Counted from the first letter of the stretch, positions 44,589 through 53,804 are shown. The stretch is DNA of 64,000 bases from Streptomyces sp. Z26 (GCF_003665095.1 NZ_RCHV01000002.1:6204501-6268500); one strand, 5' to 3'. The notes: generated from the sequence alone by a model not told the origin. A program made the numbers and translations.

Positions 44589-45034
44589 GGCGGCCTTTCC
44601 GTCCGGTCCCTCCGGGCGGCGGAGGGTGGCACGTGATGCCTGTCCACGACGGTCGTGCCCATGCCCGTACCCGTGCCCGCGCCGGGGCCGGTGATGCCGC
44701 CCGCCCCACTGTCGCCGCGCCCCGCCCGTACGCGCAACTCTGGCGTTTGCCTGAACTCCGGCGCCCTCCGGTGGTGTTTCGGGGCCCGGGGGTCTGCTTC
44801 CCTTGTGTGGGCGGCCGGTCACGCGTCGTGGTTCTACGCGAGTAGCGTCCCGCCGTCCGTTCCGCCACGGCCTCACCCGTACGTCCGCGCGCCGCGCGCG
44901 GAGCCCGTACGGGGCGCACGTCCCGCACACCGCGTACGCCGCGCACACCGCGTACGTACGACCGCGGGCGGGCCACCGGCCGGGAACGCCGCGCACGAGT
45001 CGGGAGCACGACGAGGAATGGGAGACGAACTCCA
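44589..45034. other. Divergent promoter region with a 15-nt direct repeat
   Basis: No gene is seen. CGCACACCGCGTACG occurs at 44924-44938 and 44942-44956 (18-bp period), close to the ATP-grasp start. It could be a tandem binding site for the divergent PAS-LuxR protein, or simple sequence. Confidence 0.4.
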
Positions 45035-46519
45035 GTGAGCACGGTGCTGTTGGTGCACGCCAAGGGCGGTCCGCCGCTCGGTCACGTACTGGCACGGGCG
45101 GCCGCGAGGGCGGACCTGCACCTGCTGGCGCTCAGCGAGCTGCCGCCCGCGGTCGCCGCCTCCGCCGGAAGCCTGTGCGCCTCCGTCGTGGCGCCCGACG
45201 ACGCCGAACGGCACGACCTGGTCTCGCTGATCGTCTCCCGCGCCGAGGCCGTGGGGGCCGACGCCGTGCTCACGTTCTCCGAGTACGCGGTCGTGGCCGT
45301 CGCCGAGGCGTGCGAGGCGCTGGGCCTCGCCGGGGCGGGCGGCGCCGCCGGACTCGCCCGCGACAAGCGGATGATGCGCCACACCTGGCTGCGGGCGGGG
45401 CTGGCGCAGCCGGAGTTCCGCGCCGTGGCCACGCGGGACGATCTGCGGGAGGCGGCCGCCGCCCTGCCGTACCCCATGCTGCTCAAGGCGGCCTGGAGCG
45501 CGGGCTCGACGGCGCACCAGATCATCTCCGCCCCGGAACAGGTCGACTCCGCCTGGCGGTGCTCGCGTGAGGTGATGGCCGAGTCCGCGCTGCTGGGCTA
45601 CGCCGAACTCCACGTGGCCGAGGCCGACGCCCACTTCGTGGTCGAGGAGATCGTGACGGGCGCCACGGAGGAGTGGTTCGAGGACACCGGCTGGGGCGAC
45701 TACGTCAGCGTCGAGGGGGTCGTCGCCGACGGCGTCTACCACCCGGTGTGCCTCAGCGGCCGCATGCCCACGGTCGAACCGTTCACCGAACGCGCCAGCA
45801 TCACCCCGGCGTTGCTCCCCGACGACCTCCAGGAACGCGTCGTGGCCCTCGCCCGCGACGCCGTGGACGCCCTCGGTCTGCGCGACTGCGGTACGCACAC
45901 CGAGATCAAGCTCGGCCCCGGCGGGCGCATGTGGCTGATCGAGACGGCCGCCCGCTTCGGTGGCGCGATGACCGTCCCGCAGATCGAGGAGGTCTTCCAG
46001 CTCGACCTCGTCGGCATGCTCGTGGACCACCTCCTGGGCCGTACCGTCGACTGGCCCGCCCGTGCCCTCGGCCCCGGGGACGCGCGCGGCGCGGCGGGCT
46101 CGCTCGTCGTCCTCGCCGTGGACGGCGACGGCGCCGCCTGGCGGGACCGCAGGGACTGGGACTTCGCGGTCGTACGGGACGCGGTGGCGCTCAGCGAGGG
46201 CAGCGCGCTGTCCGTGGTCCCGGAGAGTTCCCTGCCCGACGGCTCCACCGTGCCCGTCTACGAGCCCGCGGGCGGCGCGAACACCATGGCCGCGCTGTGC
46301 CTGCTGTCCGCCACCGACGCCCGTACGGTGCTCCGCGACTTCACCACCCTCGTACGCGCCCTGCCCGAGCTGCTGCCGCCCGCGACGGACGCCACCGCGC
46401 CGTCCCCGGCCCCGTCGCCCGCCTCGACGCCGACCGCCCCGGCACGGGCGCCCCGCAGCTCCGCCCCGACCCCCACCCGCCCCCGTCCGGCCGCCGAGCC
46501 CGAAGGGATCCCCGCATGA
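45035..46519 (+). CDS. ATP-grasp carboxylate-amine ligase (L-amino acid ligase-like)
   Basis: The 494-aa protein has the three-part ATP-grasp fold. VLLVHAKGGPPLGHVLARA opens an N-terminal domain. The ATP loop region is YPMLLKAAWSAGSTA (about 147-161). The metal-binding end is CGTHTEIKLGPGGRMWLIETAARFGG (about 288-313). Enzymes of this class join a carboxylate to an amine via an acyl phosphate and often make dipeptides. The C-terminal about 60 residues are a Pro/Ser/Thr-rich tail. Start: GTG behind GGAGA. Its stop overlaps the dikinase ATG by 4 bp. Confidence 0.85.
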   Translation: MSTVLLVHAKGGPPLGHVLARAAARADLHLLALSELPPAVAASAGSLCASVVAPDDAERHDLVSLIVSRAEAVGADAVLTFSEYAVVAVAEACEALGLAGAGGAAGLARDKRMMRHTWLRAGLAQPEFRAVATRDDLREAAAALPYPMLLKAAWSAGSTAHQIISAPEQVDSAWRCSREVMAESALLGYAELHVAEADAHFVVEEIVTGATEEWFEDTGWGDYVSVEGVVADGVYHPVCLSGRMPTVEPFTERASITPALLPDDLQERVVALARDAVDALGLRDCGTHTEIKLGPGGRMWLIETAARFGGAMTVPQIEEVFQLDLVGMLVDHLLGRTVDWPARALGPGDARGAAGSLVVLAVDGDGAAWRDRRDWDFAVVRDAVALSEGSALSVVPESSLPDGSTVPVYEPAGGANTMAALCLLSATDARTVLRDFTTLVRALPELLPPATDATAPSPAPSPASTPTAPARAPRSSAPTPTRPRPAAEPEGIPA

Positions 46520-48528
46520 GCCCCGCCCTGCTCTCCACCGGCGCCCCGGAGGCCGCGACCGACCGCACGGTCGTCGGTGAGCACCTCTCCCTGCCGCTGT
46601 TCCACACCCTGTCCGGCGTCCTCGCCGGGCACCCGTACGTCAAGGTCGTCGTCGACCGCGCCGAGGGCGACTGGCACGTGCTGGACGCCGCCGCGCACCC
46701 CTTCCACGTCAACTACATCGCGACCCGCGTCCTCGGCATGGAACTGGCCGAACTCGACGCCGGACTCGACGCGTTCAACGCCTCCGTGTACGCCGACCCG
46801 GACCGCCGCTTCCTCCTCGGCGTGCTCTCCCTCCACTCCGGCGAGGACGCGGACGGCCGCGAACGCCCCTTCCTCGTACTGGAGACGACCGAGGCCGACA
46901 CCATGCACGGCGCGCTGCTGGAGTTCTTCCACGGCTTCGTACGCGACCGCGTCGACGCCCGGCTGCCGCTCCTCCTCAAGCCCGCCAACCACGTGCAGGA
47001 GGAGGAACTCGCCGCCGTCAGCGAGCAGTCGGTGCCGCGCGTCCTCGGCCACGAACTCTTCGGCACCCGGACCCGTACCGCGCTCAACACCGGCGAGGCC
47101 GTCGGCAGGCTGCGCCGCTACGCGACGGTCGAGGAGTACGAGGCGGCCGCCGGCGGCCTCGGCTGGTCGGACATCGTGGCCATGCCCTGCCTGCCGGACG
47201 ACGTGCAGCGGGTCGCCGGATTCGTCAACACCGCGCCCATCACGCCGCTTTCGCACACCAACGTCCTCGCGTCCGGCTGGGGCATCCCCAACGCGATCGT
47301 CCAGGACCTCGACCAACTGGCCGAACGGCACGGCCTCGACGGCGCCTGGGTCCGCTACCGCGTCCGCGAGGACGACATCACCCTGGAGCGCCTGGACGAG
47401 GACCCCGGGCTGCGCGCCCCCGCCTGGCACCAGCAGCGCATCCGCCTCGAACCGCCGCTGCTGGAGGACGCGCCCGTCCTCTCCCTGCACCGCCTGCGCA
47501 CCGCCGACCGCGACCGCTACGGCACCAAGGCCGCCAACCTGGGCGAGCTGCACCACGTCCTCGACAGCCGTACGGCCGACCTCACCGCCTTCTACGGCCG
47601 CCCCCGCCCGCCCCGCGAGAACCTGCGCCCGCACCTCGCCGCCCGGCTCGGCCTCGCCACCCCCAGCGCCGCCGAACTCCGCGCCGCCGCCAGCTCGTTC
47701 GTGGCCGGTACGGTCGAGGCACCGGAGGGCGTGGCGCTGCCGTTCTCCCTCCAGCACCGCTTCCTCACCTCCTCCCCGGCGCTCCAACAGGGCATCGGCA
47801 AGCTGAAGATGGCGCTCGAACTCGACGCGCTCGACGTGCTCGACGCCCTCTGCCTCCAGCTCCAGCACCTCATCCGGCACGCCCCCATGCCCGACTCCGT
47901 GGCCGGTGAGATCACCCGCGCCCTCCCCGACCAACTCGCCGCGGGCGAACGCCTCGTGGTCCGTTCCTCCTCCAACGCCGAGGACCTGCCCGGCTTCTCG
48001 GCGGCCGGTGTCTACGACTCCGTCACGACCGTGCGCGGCACCGACGAACTCCTCGACGCCGTACGCCAGGTGTGGGCGTCCCTCGTCTCGCCGCGCAGCG
48101 TCCGGCTGCGCCACCAGGTCGGCATCTCGCTGGACGACACGTACATGGGCGTCATCGTGCAGGAGTACGTGCCCGCCGCGCTCGGCGGCGTCCTCGTCAC
48201 CTGCAACCCCACCCGGCGCGAGGACTTCCGCAACGTCTACCTCAACTGCTCGCCCGGCTCGCCCGAACAGGTCGTCGAGGGCACCGTCCTGCCCCAGCAG
48301 TACCTCTACAACACCGTCGAGGGCGGCGGCCGCACCGTGGCCCTCGGCTCGTGGCCGGAGGGGCTGTCCGCCGGTACGCGCGCCCAGCTCGCCGACCTGT
48401 CGCTGACCGGGCGACTGCTCCAGTCCCACTTCGGCGCGCCCGAGGTGGACGCCCCGCTGGACATCGAGTGGCTGCTCACCGACCAGGGCGACTTCCGCCT
48501 GGTCCAGATCCGCCCGTACGCCCTGTGA
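46516..48528 (+). CDS. Phosphohistidine dikinase-like enzyme with permuted (GWD-type) domain order
   Basis: The 670-aa protein contains both parts of PEP synthase/PPDK chemistry, but reversed. A swivelling phosphohistidine domain comes first, with the likely catalytic His in PLSHTNVLASGWGIPNAI (H247). The ATP-grasp PPDK_N domain comes last: GTKAANLG (336-343), VRSSSNAEDLPGFSAAG (482-498) and the end VQIRPYAL. This order resembles glucan water dikinases. It has no C-terminal PEP/pyruvate barrel. Residues 1-200 match nothing I recognise and may bind the acceptor. It probably phosphorylates a small molecule or glycan using ATP. It is coupled to the ligase before and the exporter after. Confidence 0.85.
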   Translation: MSPALLSTGAPEAATDRTVVGEHLSLPLFHTLSGVLAGHPYVKVVVDRAEGDWHVLDAAAHPFHVNYIATRVLGMELAELDAGLDAFNASVYADPDRRFLLGVLSLHSGEDADGRERPFLVLETTEADTMHGALLEFFHGFVRDRVDARLPLLLKPANHVQEEELAAVSEQSVPRVLGHELFGTRTRTALNTGEAVGRLRRYATVEEYEAAAGGLGWSDIVAMPCLPDDVQRVAGFVNTAPITPLSHTNVLASGWGIPNAIVQDLDQLAERHGLDGAWVRYRVREDDITLERLDEDPGLRAPAWHQQRIRLEPPLLEDAPVLSLHRLRTADRDRYGTKAANLGELHHVLDSRTADLTAFYGRPRPPRENLRPHLAARLGLATPSAAELRAAASSFVAGTVEAPEGVALPFSLQHRFLTSSPALQQGIGKLKMALELDALDVLDALCLQLQHLIRHAPMPDSVAGEITRALPDQLAAGERLVVRSSSNAEDLPGFSAAGVYDSVTTVRGTDELLDAVRQVWASLVSPRSVRLRHQVGISLDDTYMGVIVQEYVPAALGGVLVTCNPTRREDFRNVYLNCSPGSPEQVVEGTVLPQQYLYNTVEGGGRTVALGSWPEGLSAGTRAQLADLSLTGRLLQSHFGAPEVDAPLDIEWLLTDQGDFRLVQIRPYAL

Positions 48529-49976
48529 GCCCCCGCCCGCCCCGCGCGCGCCGTCCCCGCCCCGCGGCCACGCCGCTGACGGCCACGGCCCTCCGCGTCG
48601 TACGGCTCAACTACGGCTTCCAGCTGCTGTTCAACCTGCTGTGGTGGATGCCGGTCTTCTACGCGTACCAGAAGGACGCCGGTCTCTCCGACAGCCAGAT
48701 CTTCGGCATCCAGAGCATCTACTACGTGGCGTTCTGCCTGTTCGAGATCCCCACCGGCCTCATCGCGGACCGCATCGGCACCCGCAACTGCCTGCGGGCC
48801 GGAGCCGTCGTGATGACGCTGGCGAACCTCGCCCCGGTGTTCAGCGCCTCGTACACCGGCTTCCTCGTCCACTTCCTCGCCATCGCCGCGGGTCGCTCCC
48901 TGACCTCGGGCGCGGCGAGCGCGTACCTCTACGACGCGCTCCAGGCCGAACGCTGCGGCGACCACTACCTCAAGGCCGAGGGCACCGCCCGCGCGCTCGG
49001 CCTGGCCGCGAAGGTGCTGTGCTGGCCGCTCGTCGGCCCGCTGATGGCCGTCGCGCACCCCGCGCCGTACGTCCTCAGCGCCCTGAGCGCGGCGGGCTCC
49101 CTCGTGTGCGTGGTGCTGCTGCCGCGCCTGGCCCCCCAGGGGGAGCCGGGCCGTACGCCCGCACCGGAACGCGCCGGGAAGACGGACCGTAGCGCCGGGG
49201 CGGGGGCCGTACGCGCACGGCGCGGGCGCGGCACCTCGCTGCGGGAGGCGCGCGCCGCGCTGCGCTGCATCGCGTCGTCGCCGTGGCTGACGCTGGTGAT
49301 GGTGCAGGGCGTGGCGGTGTTCACGCTGTCCCGGATCTGCCAGGTCAACCTCTTCCAGCCGATCCTCCTCGCGCAGGGCATCGCCGAGTCCTCACACGGC
49401 GGGGTGCTCGCCGCCATGACCGTCGCGGAGGCCGTGGGCGCGGCCCGTCCCCAGTGGCTCAGCCGTCGCTTCACGCCGGTGACCTGGGTGTCGCTGCTCA
49501 GCCTGGCGCTCGCGGCGACCCTCGCGGGCATGACGTTCGGCGGGCCCTGGGCGGTCGTCGCGCTGCTCTGCCTGTTCGCCGCCGCCACCGGTTTCGCGTA
49601 CCCGGTGCAGCGCAAGCTCGTCAACGACGCCGTACCCGCCGACGCACCCCGCGCCACCGTCCTCTCGGTCGAGTCGATCGTCGACCGCGCGGTGTGCGCC
49701 CTCGCGGCGATCGGAGTCGGCGCGTACCTGTCGGCGGGCCGCCTGGACGCCCTGCTGTGGCACAGCGCGCTGGCGACGGTGCTGCTCATGGGCGCGTTCC
49801 ACCTGGTCCTGCGGCGCGGCACGGAGCGGTACGGCACGGCGGCAGCCGCGGCGGAACGGGGACCGGGCGACGTACCGGGTGAGGCTCCCGAACGGTCCGG
49901 CTCCGCCGACGCGACGGCGCCGACGGACGCCGTACGCGCGGAATCGCGGGACGTACGCACGCGGGCCGGCGTCTGA
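48525..49976 (+). CDS. MFS transporter, probable product exporter
   Basis: The 483-aa protein has about 12 transmembrane segments. MFS motif A is LIADRIGTRNCLRAG (residues about 84-98). The loop after TM6 is basic. The C-terminal 60 residues are hydrophilic and disordered. The GTG start overlaps the dikinase stop (GTGA), so ligase, dikinase and exporter are co-translated. Export of, or self-protection against, the product of the ligase/dikinase pair is the most natural role; import cannot be excluded. A bidirectional terminator follows. Confidence 0.85.
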   Translation: MSPRPPRARRPRPAATPLTATALRVVRLNYGFQLLFNLLWWMPVFYAYQKDAGLSDSQIFGIQSIYYVAFCLFEIPTGLIADRIGTRNCLRAGAVVMTLANLAPVFSASYTGFLVHFLAIAAGRSLTSGAASAYLYDALQAERCGDHYLKAEGTARALGLAAKVLCWPLVGPLMAVAHPAPYVLSALSAAGSLVCVVLLPRLAPQGEPGRTPAPERAGKTDRSAGAGAVRARRGRGTSLREARAALRCIASSPWLTLVMVQGVAVFTLSRICQVNLFQPILLAQGIAESSHGGVLAAMTVAEAVGAARPQWLSRRFTPVTWVSLLSLALAATLAGMTFGGPWAVVALLCLFAAATGFAYPVQRKLVNDAVPADAPRATVLSVESIVDRAVCALAAIGVGAYLSAGRLDALLWHSALATVLLMGAFHLVLRRGTERYGTAAAAAERGPGDVPGEAPERSGSADATAPTDAVRAESRDVRTRAGV

Positions 49977-50014
49977 CACCGGGGCGCGTGCGGGGCGCGT
50001 GACCGAGGCGGGGG

Positions 50015-50047
50015 CGAGGCGGCGGGGGAGTGGGCCCCGCCGCCTCG
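50015..50047. terminator. Bidirectional 13-bp hairpin terminator
   Basis: CGAGGCGGCGGGG (50015-50027) pairs perfectly with CCCCGCCGCCTCG (50035-50047), between the convergent MFS and HAD genes. Confidence 0.8.
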
Positions 50048-50070
50048 ACCGCTTCCACCGGTGTCCTGCG

Positions 50071-50706
50071 TCAGCCGCAGTCGGCCAGCTCCTCGATCTC
50101 CTCGACCGGGAGGAAGGCGGGACGCGAGGGCTGCCCGATCAGGTAGGAGACGTAGCCGAGTGCGGCGGCCGCGTCGGTCTCCTCGGCCGTCTCGGCCTCG
50201 TACACCGCCACGCAGTCGCCCGCGTCCTCCTTCGCGCGCTCCCACAGGACGGGTGCGGGCTTGCGCTCCTCCTCGGTGCGCGGGGTGAAGATCCGGTCAC
50301 CGAAGTCGTCCCACGCGAACGGCTCCGCACCGGTCCAGGCGCCGTCGACCTCCTTCTTCAGGGCCTCGGCGCGCGCGGCGTCGGTGTCGCCCCACTCGGA
50401 GGGCACGTTGGTGATCAGCCCGACCTCGATGTTCCGCTCCCGCAGCTCGCGCAGGTAGTCGGCGGCACCGGCCACGTAGCTGGTGCTGTCGTCCTCGGCG
50501 GTGTGCACCAGGGTCTCGCCCAGGTCGAAGTAGACGACGGCACAACCGTCTTCGGCCGCCGCGATCCGCGACGCGGCGGGAGCGCCGTGGGAGTCCGCCG
50601 GGAGCGGCGCCGCACCGGCGGCGGTCGCGCCCAGCACGGTGAAGGCGGCTGCGGCACCGAGGGCGAGGCTCGTACGGCGGGAGCCTCGGAAGACGGATCT
50701 GGTCAT
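50071..50706 (-). CDS. Secreted HAD-superfamily protein
   Basis: The 211-aa protein has a signal peptide (basic RGSRR, Ala/Leu/Val core, cleavage after about residue 33, AGAA). The HAD fold follows: motif I VVYFDLGETLVHT (nucleophile D61), motif II Thr in GLITNVPS and a lysine in EERKPAPVLWERA. The position two after the nucleophile is Gly instead of Asp, so the usual general acid of phosphatases is missing and activity may differ. Secreted HADs are uncommon. No partner is seen. A start ten codons earlier is possible. Confidence 0.82.
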   Translation of the reverse strand: MTRSVFRGSRRTSLALGAAAAFTVLGATAAGAAPLPADSHGAPAASRIAAAEDGCAVVYFDLGETLVHTAEDDSTSYVAGAADYLRELRERNIEVGLITNVPSEWGDTDAARAEALKKEVDGAWTGAEPFAWDDFGDRIFTPRTEEERKPAPVLWERAKEDAGDCVAVYEAETAEETDAAAALGYVSYLIGQPSRPAFLPVEEIEELADCG

Positions 50707-50960
50707 GGCGTCGGCGCCTTTCTCCGGGCGCATCACGGGGATGCGCGCATGGTCGGTACATGACACGCGACCGCCGAGACGTGTCCCCACGCGTACGGCC
50801 CCCGCGCGCCCGGGAGGCACGTCCCCCCGTTCACCGCTCCTTCCGCCATACCCGCGAACGCCCGTCGTACCCCCGAAGGGACGCACGTCACGGCTAACTC
50901 TCGGGCGACCTCCCGGGGAACGCGGTGGGGACCGCCCGGTCCGAGGGCGCGAAGGGCGCG

Positions 50961-51131
50961 TCAGGAGGTGGGGATCACCTCGCTGTGCGGGACCTCCACA
51001 CGAGTGCCGTCGTCCAGGTCGATCTCGTAGGTCTCGGTGCGTACTTCGGCGATCTGACCCTCTCGTGGCGAACCATCGGACGCGGAGGCGTCGGGGAGGG
51101 TGATACGGGTACCGGGAACGAGAATGATCAT
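50961..51131 (-). CDS. Small 56-aa hypothetical protein
   Basis: The ORF reads MIILVPGTRITLPD, an acidic middle, and TYEIDLDDGTRVEVPHSEVIPTS. The alternating hydrophobic/charged pattern suggests a small beta barrel like the KOW or SH3-type modules that bind nucleic acid or protein. AGGG lies about 8 bp before the ATG. It stands alone, and I know no function for it. Regular codon structure and balanced composition favour a real gene. Confidence 0.6.
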   Translation of the reverse strand: MIILVPGTRITLPDASASDGSPREGQIAEVRTETYEIDLDDGTRVEVPHSEVIPTS

Positions 51132-51470
51132 GGCACGCCCTGTCGTGTAGGTGGAGCCACGGTGACACGGTACGACCCGCCGGAGGGACAGGCGTGCGGC
51201 AGCCCGCGCCCGGCGCGCACGTCTCCCGCACGCTCCCTACGCTCGCGGCCACTCGCGTCCGTACGACGAGGATGCCCGCCGCGACCTGGGAGGTCGCGCT
51301 CGGGCCGTGCGCGCGTGAGGGTGCTGATGGCGGAACCGGACTGCTCGGACCTCTCGTTGCCCGTGCCACGGGCGTACGGAAGATACGGCCGCGCGCCGCG
51401 GACTCGCGCTCACCGACGAGGTACGGGTCGGGCCCGGCGCGCGTGACGCCCATCCGGTGAGCGACCTCTG
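51132..51470. other. Intergenic region without a supported gene
   Basis: Open frames here, including an 88-codon plus-strand one at 51194-51460, lack good ribosome sites and recognisable domains. No terminator or operator of note was found. Confidence 0.4.
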
Positions 51471-52358
51471 TCAGCTCTCGGGCGACCGGTGCTCCGCCCC
51501 CGTACCGCCGTAGGCGAGGTCCACGAAGTCCCGTACGAGCCCGTCCCGTTCGCCCGCTCTCCACGCGAGCACCACGCGGCTGGGGCCGTGACCCGTCACC
51601 GGTACGAAGCTGACGCCTGGGAGCGCGTGGTGGTGGGCGGCGGCGGCCGGGAGGAGACCGGCGGCGGACTGCCACACGATCGCGTGCAGGCATTCGCCGA
51701 CCGTGGTCACCACGGGTGCGTCCGCGACGTCGGGGCCGTTCGCCAGCCAGAAGTCACGCCAGAGCGGGTCGGTTCCGGGCGGCAGCCGGAAGGTGGTGCG
51801 TCCGCGCAGGGCGGCGACGTCGATCAGGTCCGTTCCCGCCAGCGGGTCGCCGGACGGCAGGGCCGCCACCACCGGTTCCTCGCGGAGGACGCGCACGTCG
51901 AGGCCCGTCGTGTCGAACGGGAGGCGGGTCACGGCCACATCGGCCTGCCCCGTACGCAGCCCCGCGCTCGGGTCGGTGAGACCGCACTCCCGCAGCCGTA
52001 CGGTCGCCCGCGGGTGCCTTTGCCGGAACTCCTCCCGTACGGCGGGGTCGAGGGCCGCGCCCGCGCCCGCGACCGTACCGACGACGAGCGTGCGCTGTCC
52101 GGAGCTGCGGCGCACCTTCTCCTTCAACCTCTCGGCGCGTTCGAGGAGTTCGCGCGCCTCGTCGAGCAGGAGGGCGCCGCTGTCGGTGAGTCGCACGCCC
52201 CGGGGCGACCGTTCCAGCAACCGGCAGTCGAGTTCGGCCTCCAGTTCGCGGATGCGGCGGCTGAGCGGCGGCTGCGACATGTGCAGGCGGGCGGCGGCGC
52301 GGCCGAAGTGGAGTTCCTCGGCCACGGCGACGAAGTACCCGAGCTGCCGGAGGTCCAT
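51471..52358 (-). CDS. LysR-family transcriptional regulator
   Basis: The 295-aa protein begins MDLRQLGYFVAVAEELHFGRAAARLHMSQPPLSRRIRELE, the classic LysR winged-helix start, followed by a periplasmic-binding-like effector domain (TLVVGTVAGAGAALDP onward). It is divergent from the metallo-beta-lactamase-fold gene with 108 bp between, so it probably controls that gene. The effector is unknown. Confidence 0.92.
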   Translation of the reverse strand: MDLRQLGYFVAVAEELHFGRAAARLHMSQPPLSRRIRELEAELDCRLLERSPRGVRLTDSGALLLDEARELLERAERLKEKVRRSSGQRTLVVGTVAGAGAALDPAVREEFRQRHPRATVRLRECGLTDPSAGLRTGQADVAVTRLPFDTTGLDVRVLREEPVVAALPSGDPLAGTDLIDVAALRGRTTFRLPPGTDPLWRDFWLANGPDVADAPVVTTVGECLHAIVWQSAAGLLPAAAAHHHALPGVSFVPVTGHGPSRVVLAWRAGERDGLVRDFVDLAYGGTGAEHRSPES

Positions 52359-52466
52359 GACCGGCCACGATACCGAGACGTTCGGGGCGGTACGGAAACG
52401 GTCCTGGACGTACGGGTTCCGCACGCGGTGGAGTCGGTGCCGTACCGCGAGACCCGGGAGGCAACC

Positions 52467-53459
52467 GTGCACGTCAAGCTCCGTCCCGTCGACAGCGCGA
52501 GGGTGACGACGCTGATCGACAACGCCAGCGACGCCCTGCTGCCGGACGGGCGCCTCGTACGCAGGTGGGGGCTGGCCGGAGCGGGTACGGGCGCGCCGCT
52601 GCCCGTGGCACCCGCCGGTCTGGCCGTCGGGGGCGGCACACTCGACGTACTACGCGCCGAACACGGCTTCTCGGCCATGGTCGAGATCCGTACGGACGGC
52701 CGCGACCGACGACTGCTCTTCGACGCGGGCGCGACGACCGACGGCCTGATCGGCAACCTGGACCGTCTCGGCGTACGCCCCGACACGTTCGAGTCCATCG
52801 TCCTCAGTCACGGCCACTTCGACCACGTGACCGGCCTGCACGGGCTGATCGGCAGACTGGGGCCCCGCTCCGTACCCGTACTGCTGCACCCCGACGCCTG
52901 GCGCACCCGCCGTGTCGCGGGGCCCGGCGGCGTACTCGACCTGCCGACACCCAGCCGCGACGCCGTCGAACAGGCCGGTTTCACCGTGATCGAGGAACGG
53001 CGACCGTCCCTGCTGCTGGACGACTTCCTCCTGGTCACGGGCGAGGTGCCGCGCACCACGGACTTCGAGACGGGCATGCCGGGACACGAGGCGTGCGTCG
53101 GCGGCGCGTGGTCGCCGGACGAGGGGATAGACGACGACCAGGCGCTCGTACTGCACGTACGGGGCAAGGGCCTCGTGATCCTTACCGGCTGCGGACACGC
53201 GGGGATCATCAACCTCATCCTGCACGCACGGGCCGTCACGGGGGTGCGGCGGCTGTACGCAGTGCTGGGTGGCCTGCACCTGCGGTTCGGCCCGGTGGTC
53301 GACCGTACGATCGACGAACTGGCCGCGTACGAGCCGGAGATGGTCGTCCCCGCACACTGCACGAGCTGGGCGGCCCAGCAGTCACTGGCGAGCCGACTGC
53401 CGGACGCGTTCCTGCCGAACGCGGTGGGCAGCACGTTCCTCCTGGGCGACGAGCAGTGA
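52467..53459 (+). CDS. Metallo-beta-lactamase-fold hydrolase (dihydropteridine/AIR synthase-like group)
   Basis: The 330-aa protein has the MBL metal motif SHGHFDHVTG (HxHxDH, about residues 113-122), further ligands in GCGHAGIINL and VVPAHCTSW, and the ILTGCGHAG pattern typical of proteins annotated as 7,8-dihydropterin-6-methyl-4-(beta-D-ribofuranosyl)aminobenzene-5'-phosphate synthase. That name is homology-derived, and the real substrate is uncertain. It starts at GTG behind GGGAGG. It is divergent from and probably regulated by the LysR gene. Confidence 0.88.
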   Translation: MHVKLRPVDSARVTTLIDNASDALLPDGRLVRRWGLAGAGTGAPLPVAPAGLAVGGGTLDVLRAEHGFSAMVEIRTDGRDRRLLFDAGATTDGLIGNLDRLGVRPDTFESIVLSHGHFDHVTGLHGLIGRLGPRSVPVLLHPDAWRTRRVAGPGGVLDLPTPSRDAVEQAGFTVIEERRPSLLLDDFLLVTGEVPRTTDFETGMPGHEACVGGAWSPDEGIDDDQALVLHVRGKGLVILTGCGHAGIINLILHARAVTGVRRLYAVLGGLHLRFGPVVDRTIDELAAYEPEMVVPAHCTSWAAQQSLASRLPDAFLPNAVGSTFLLGDEQ

Positions 53460-53567
53460 CCCGCTCGGAGCCGGCTTGGTCGTGTAGGCCAACTCGGCTG
53501 CGGACCATGCCCAACTGGGCGCGGACCTCGGCTCGGGGTACGTAGGCTGCACGAGGGGCGCGCAGGC

Positions 53568-53588
53568 TTCATCTCACCCGGAGATGAA
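53568..53588 (+). promoter_or_regulatory. Hairpin in the presumed CRISPR leader
   Basis: TTCATCTC (53568-53575) and GAGATGAA (53581-53588) are perfect 8-bp arms with loop ACCCG. It sits in the AT-richer stretch 53560-53640 before the first repeat, where a leader would be expected. Confidence 0.4.
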
Positions 53589-53654
53589 ATATCCGGTTCT
53601 CCAATAGTTGCTCAGAAGGGCTTCACCCGCCGACAAAGCCGCAGGTCAACAAGC

Positions 53655-53804
53655 CTGCTCCCCGCACACGCGGGGATGGACCGAGCATGGCGAGCAACAC
53701 CAGCGGCGCGGAGGGCTGCTCCCCGCACACGCGGGGATGGACCCTGGCACTTCACGGTCACCGTGCGCGCCAAGCGCTGCTCCCCGCCTTCGCGGGGCTG
53801 AACC
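53655..53804 (+). CRISPR. Short type I-E-like CRISPR array: three repeats, two spacers
   Basis: Repeats of 28 nt at 53655-53682, 53716-53743 and 53777-53804 have an exact 61-bp period. The first two are identical, with inverted arms CTCCCCGC/GCGGGGAT. The third is degenerate, as expected at the leader-distal end. Spacers are 53683-53715 and 53744-53776 (33 nt each). Repeat sequence and spacing match type I-E, as in other actinobacteria. No cas genes lie in this window. Direction + is inferred from the degenerate last repeat. Confidence 0.85.

Noticed and set aside
51194..51460. 88-codon plus-strand open frame
   Set aside because: No good ribosome site, no domain, and Arg/Pro/Thr-rich composition.
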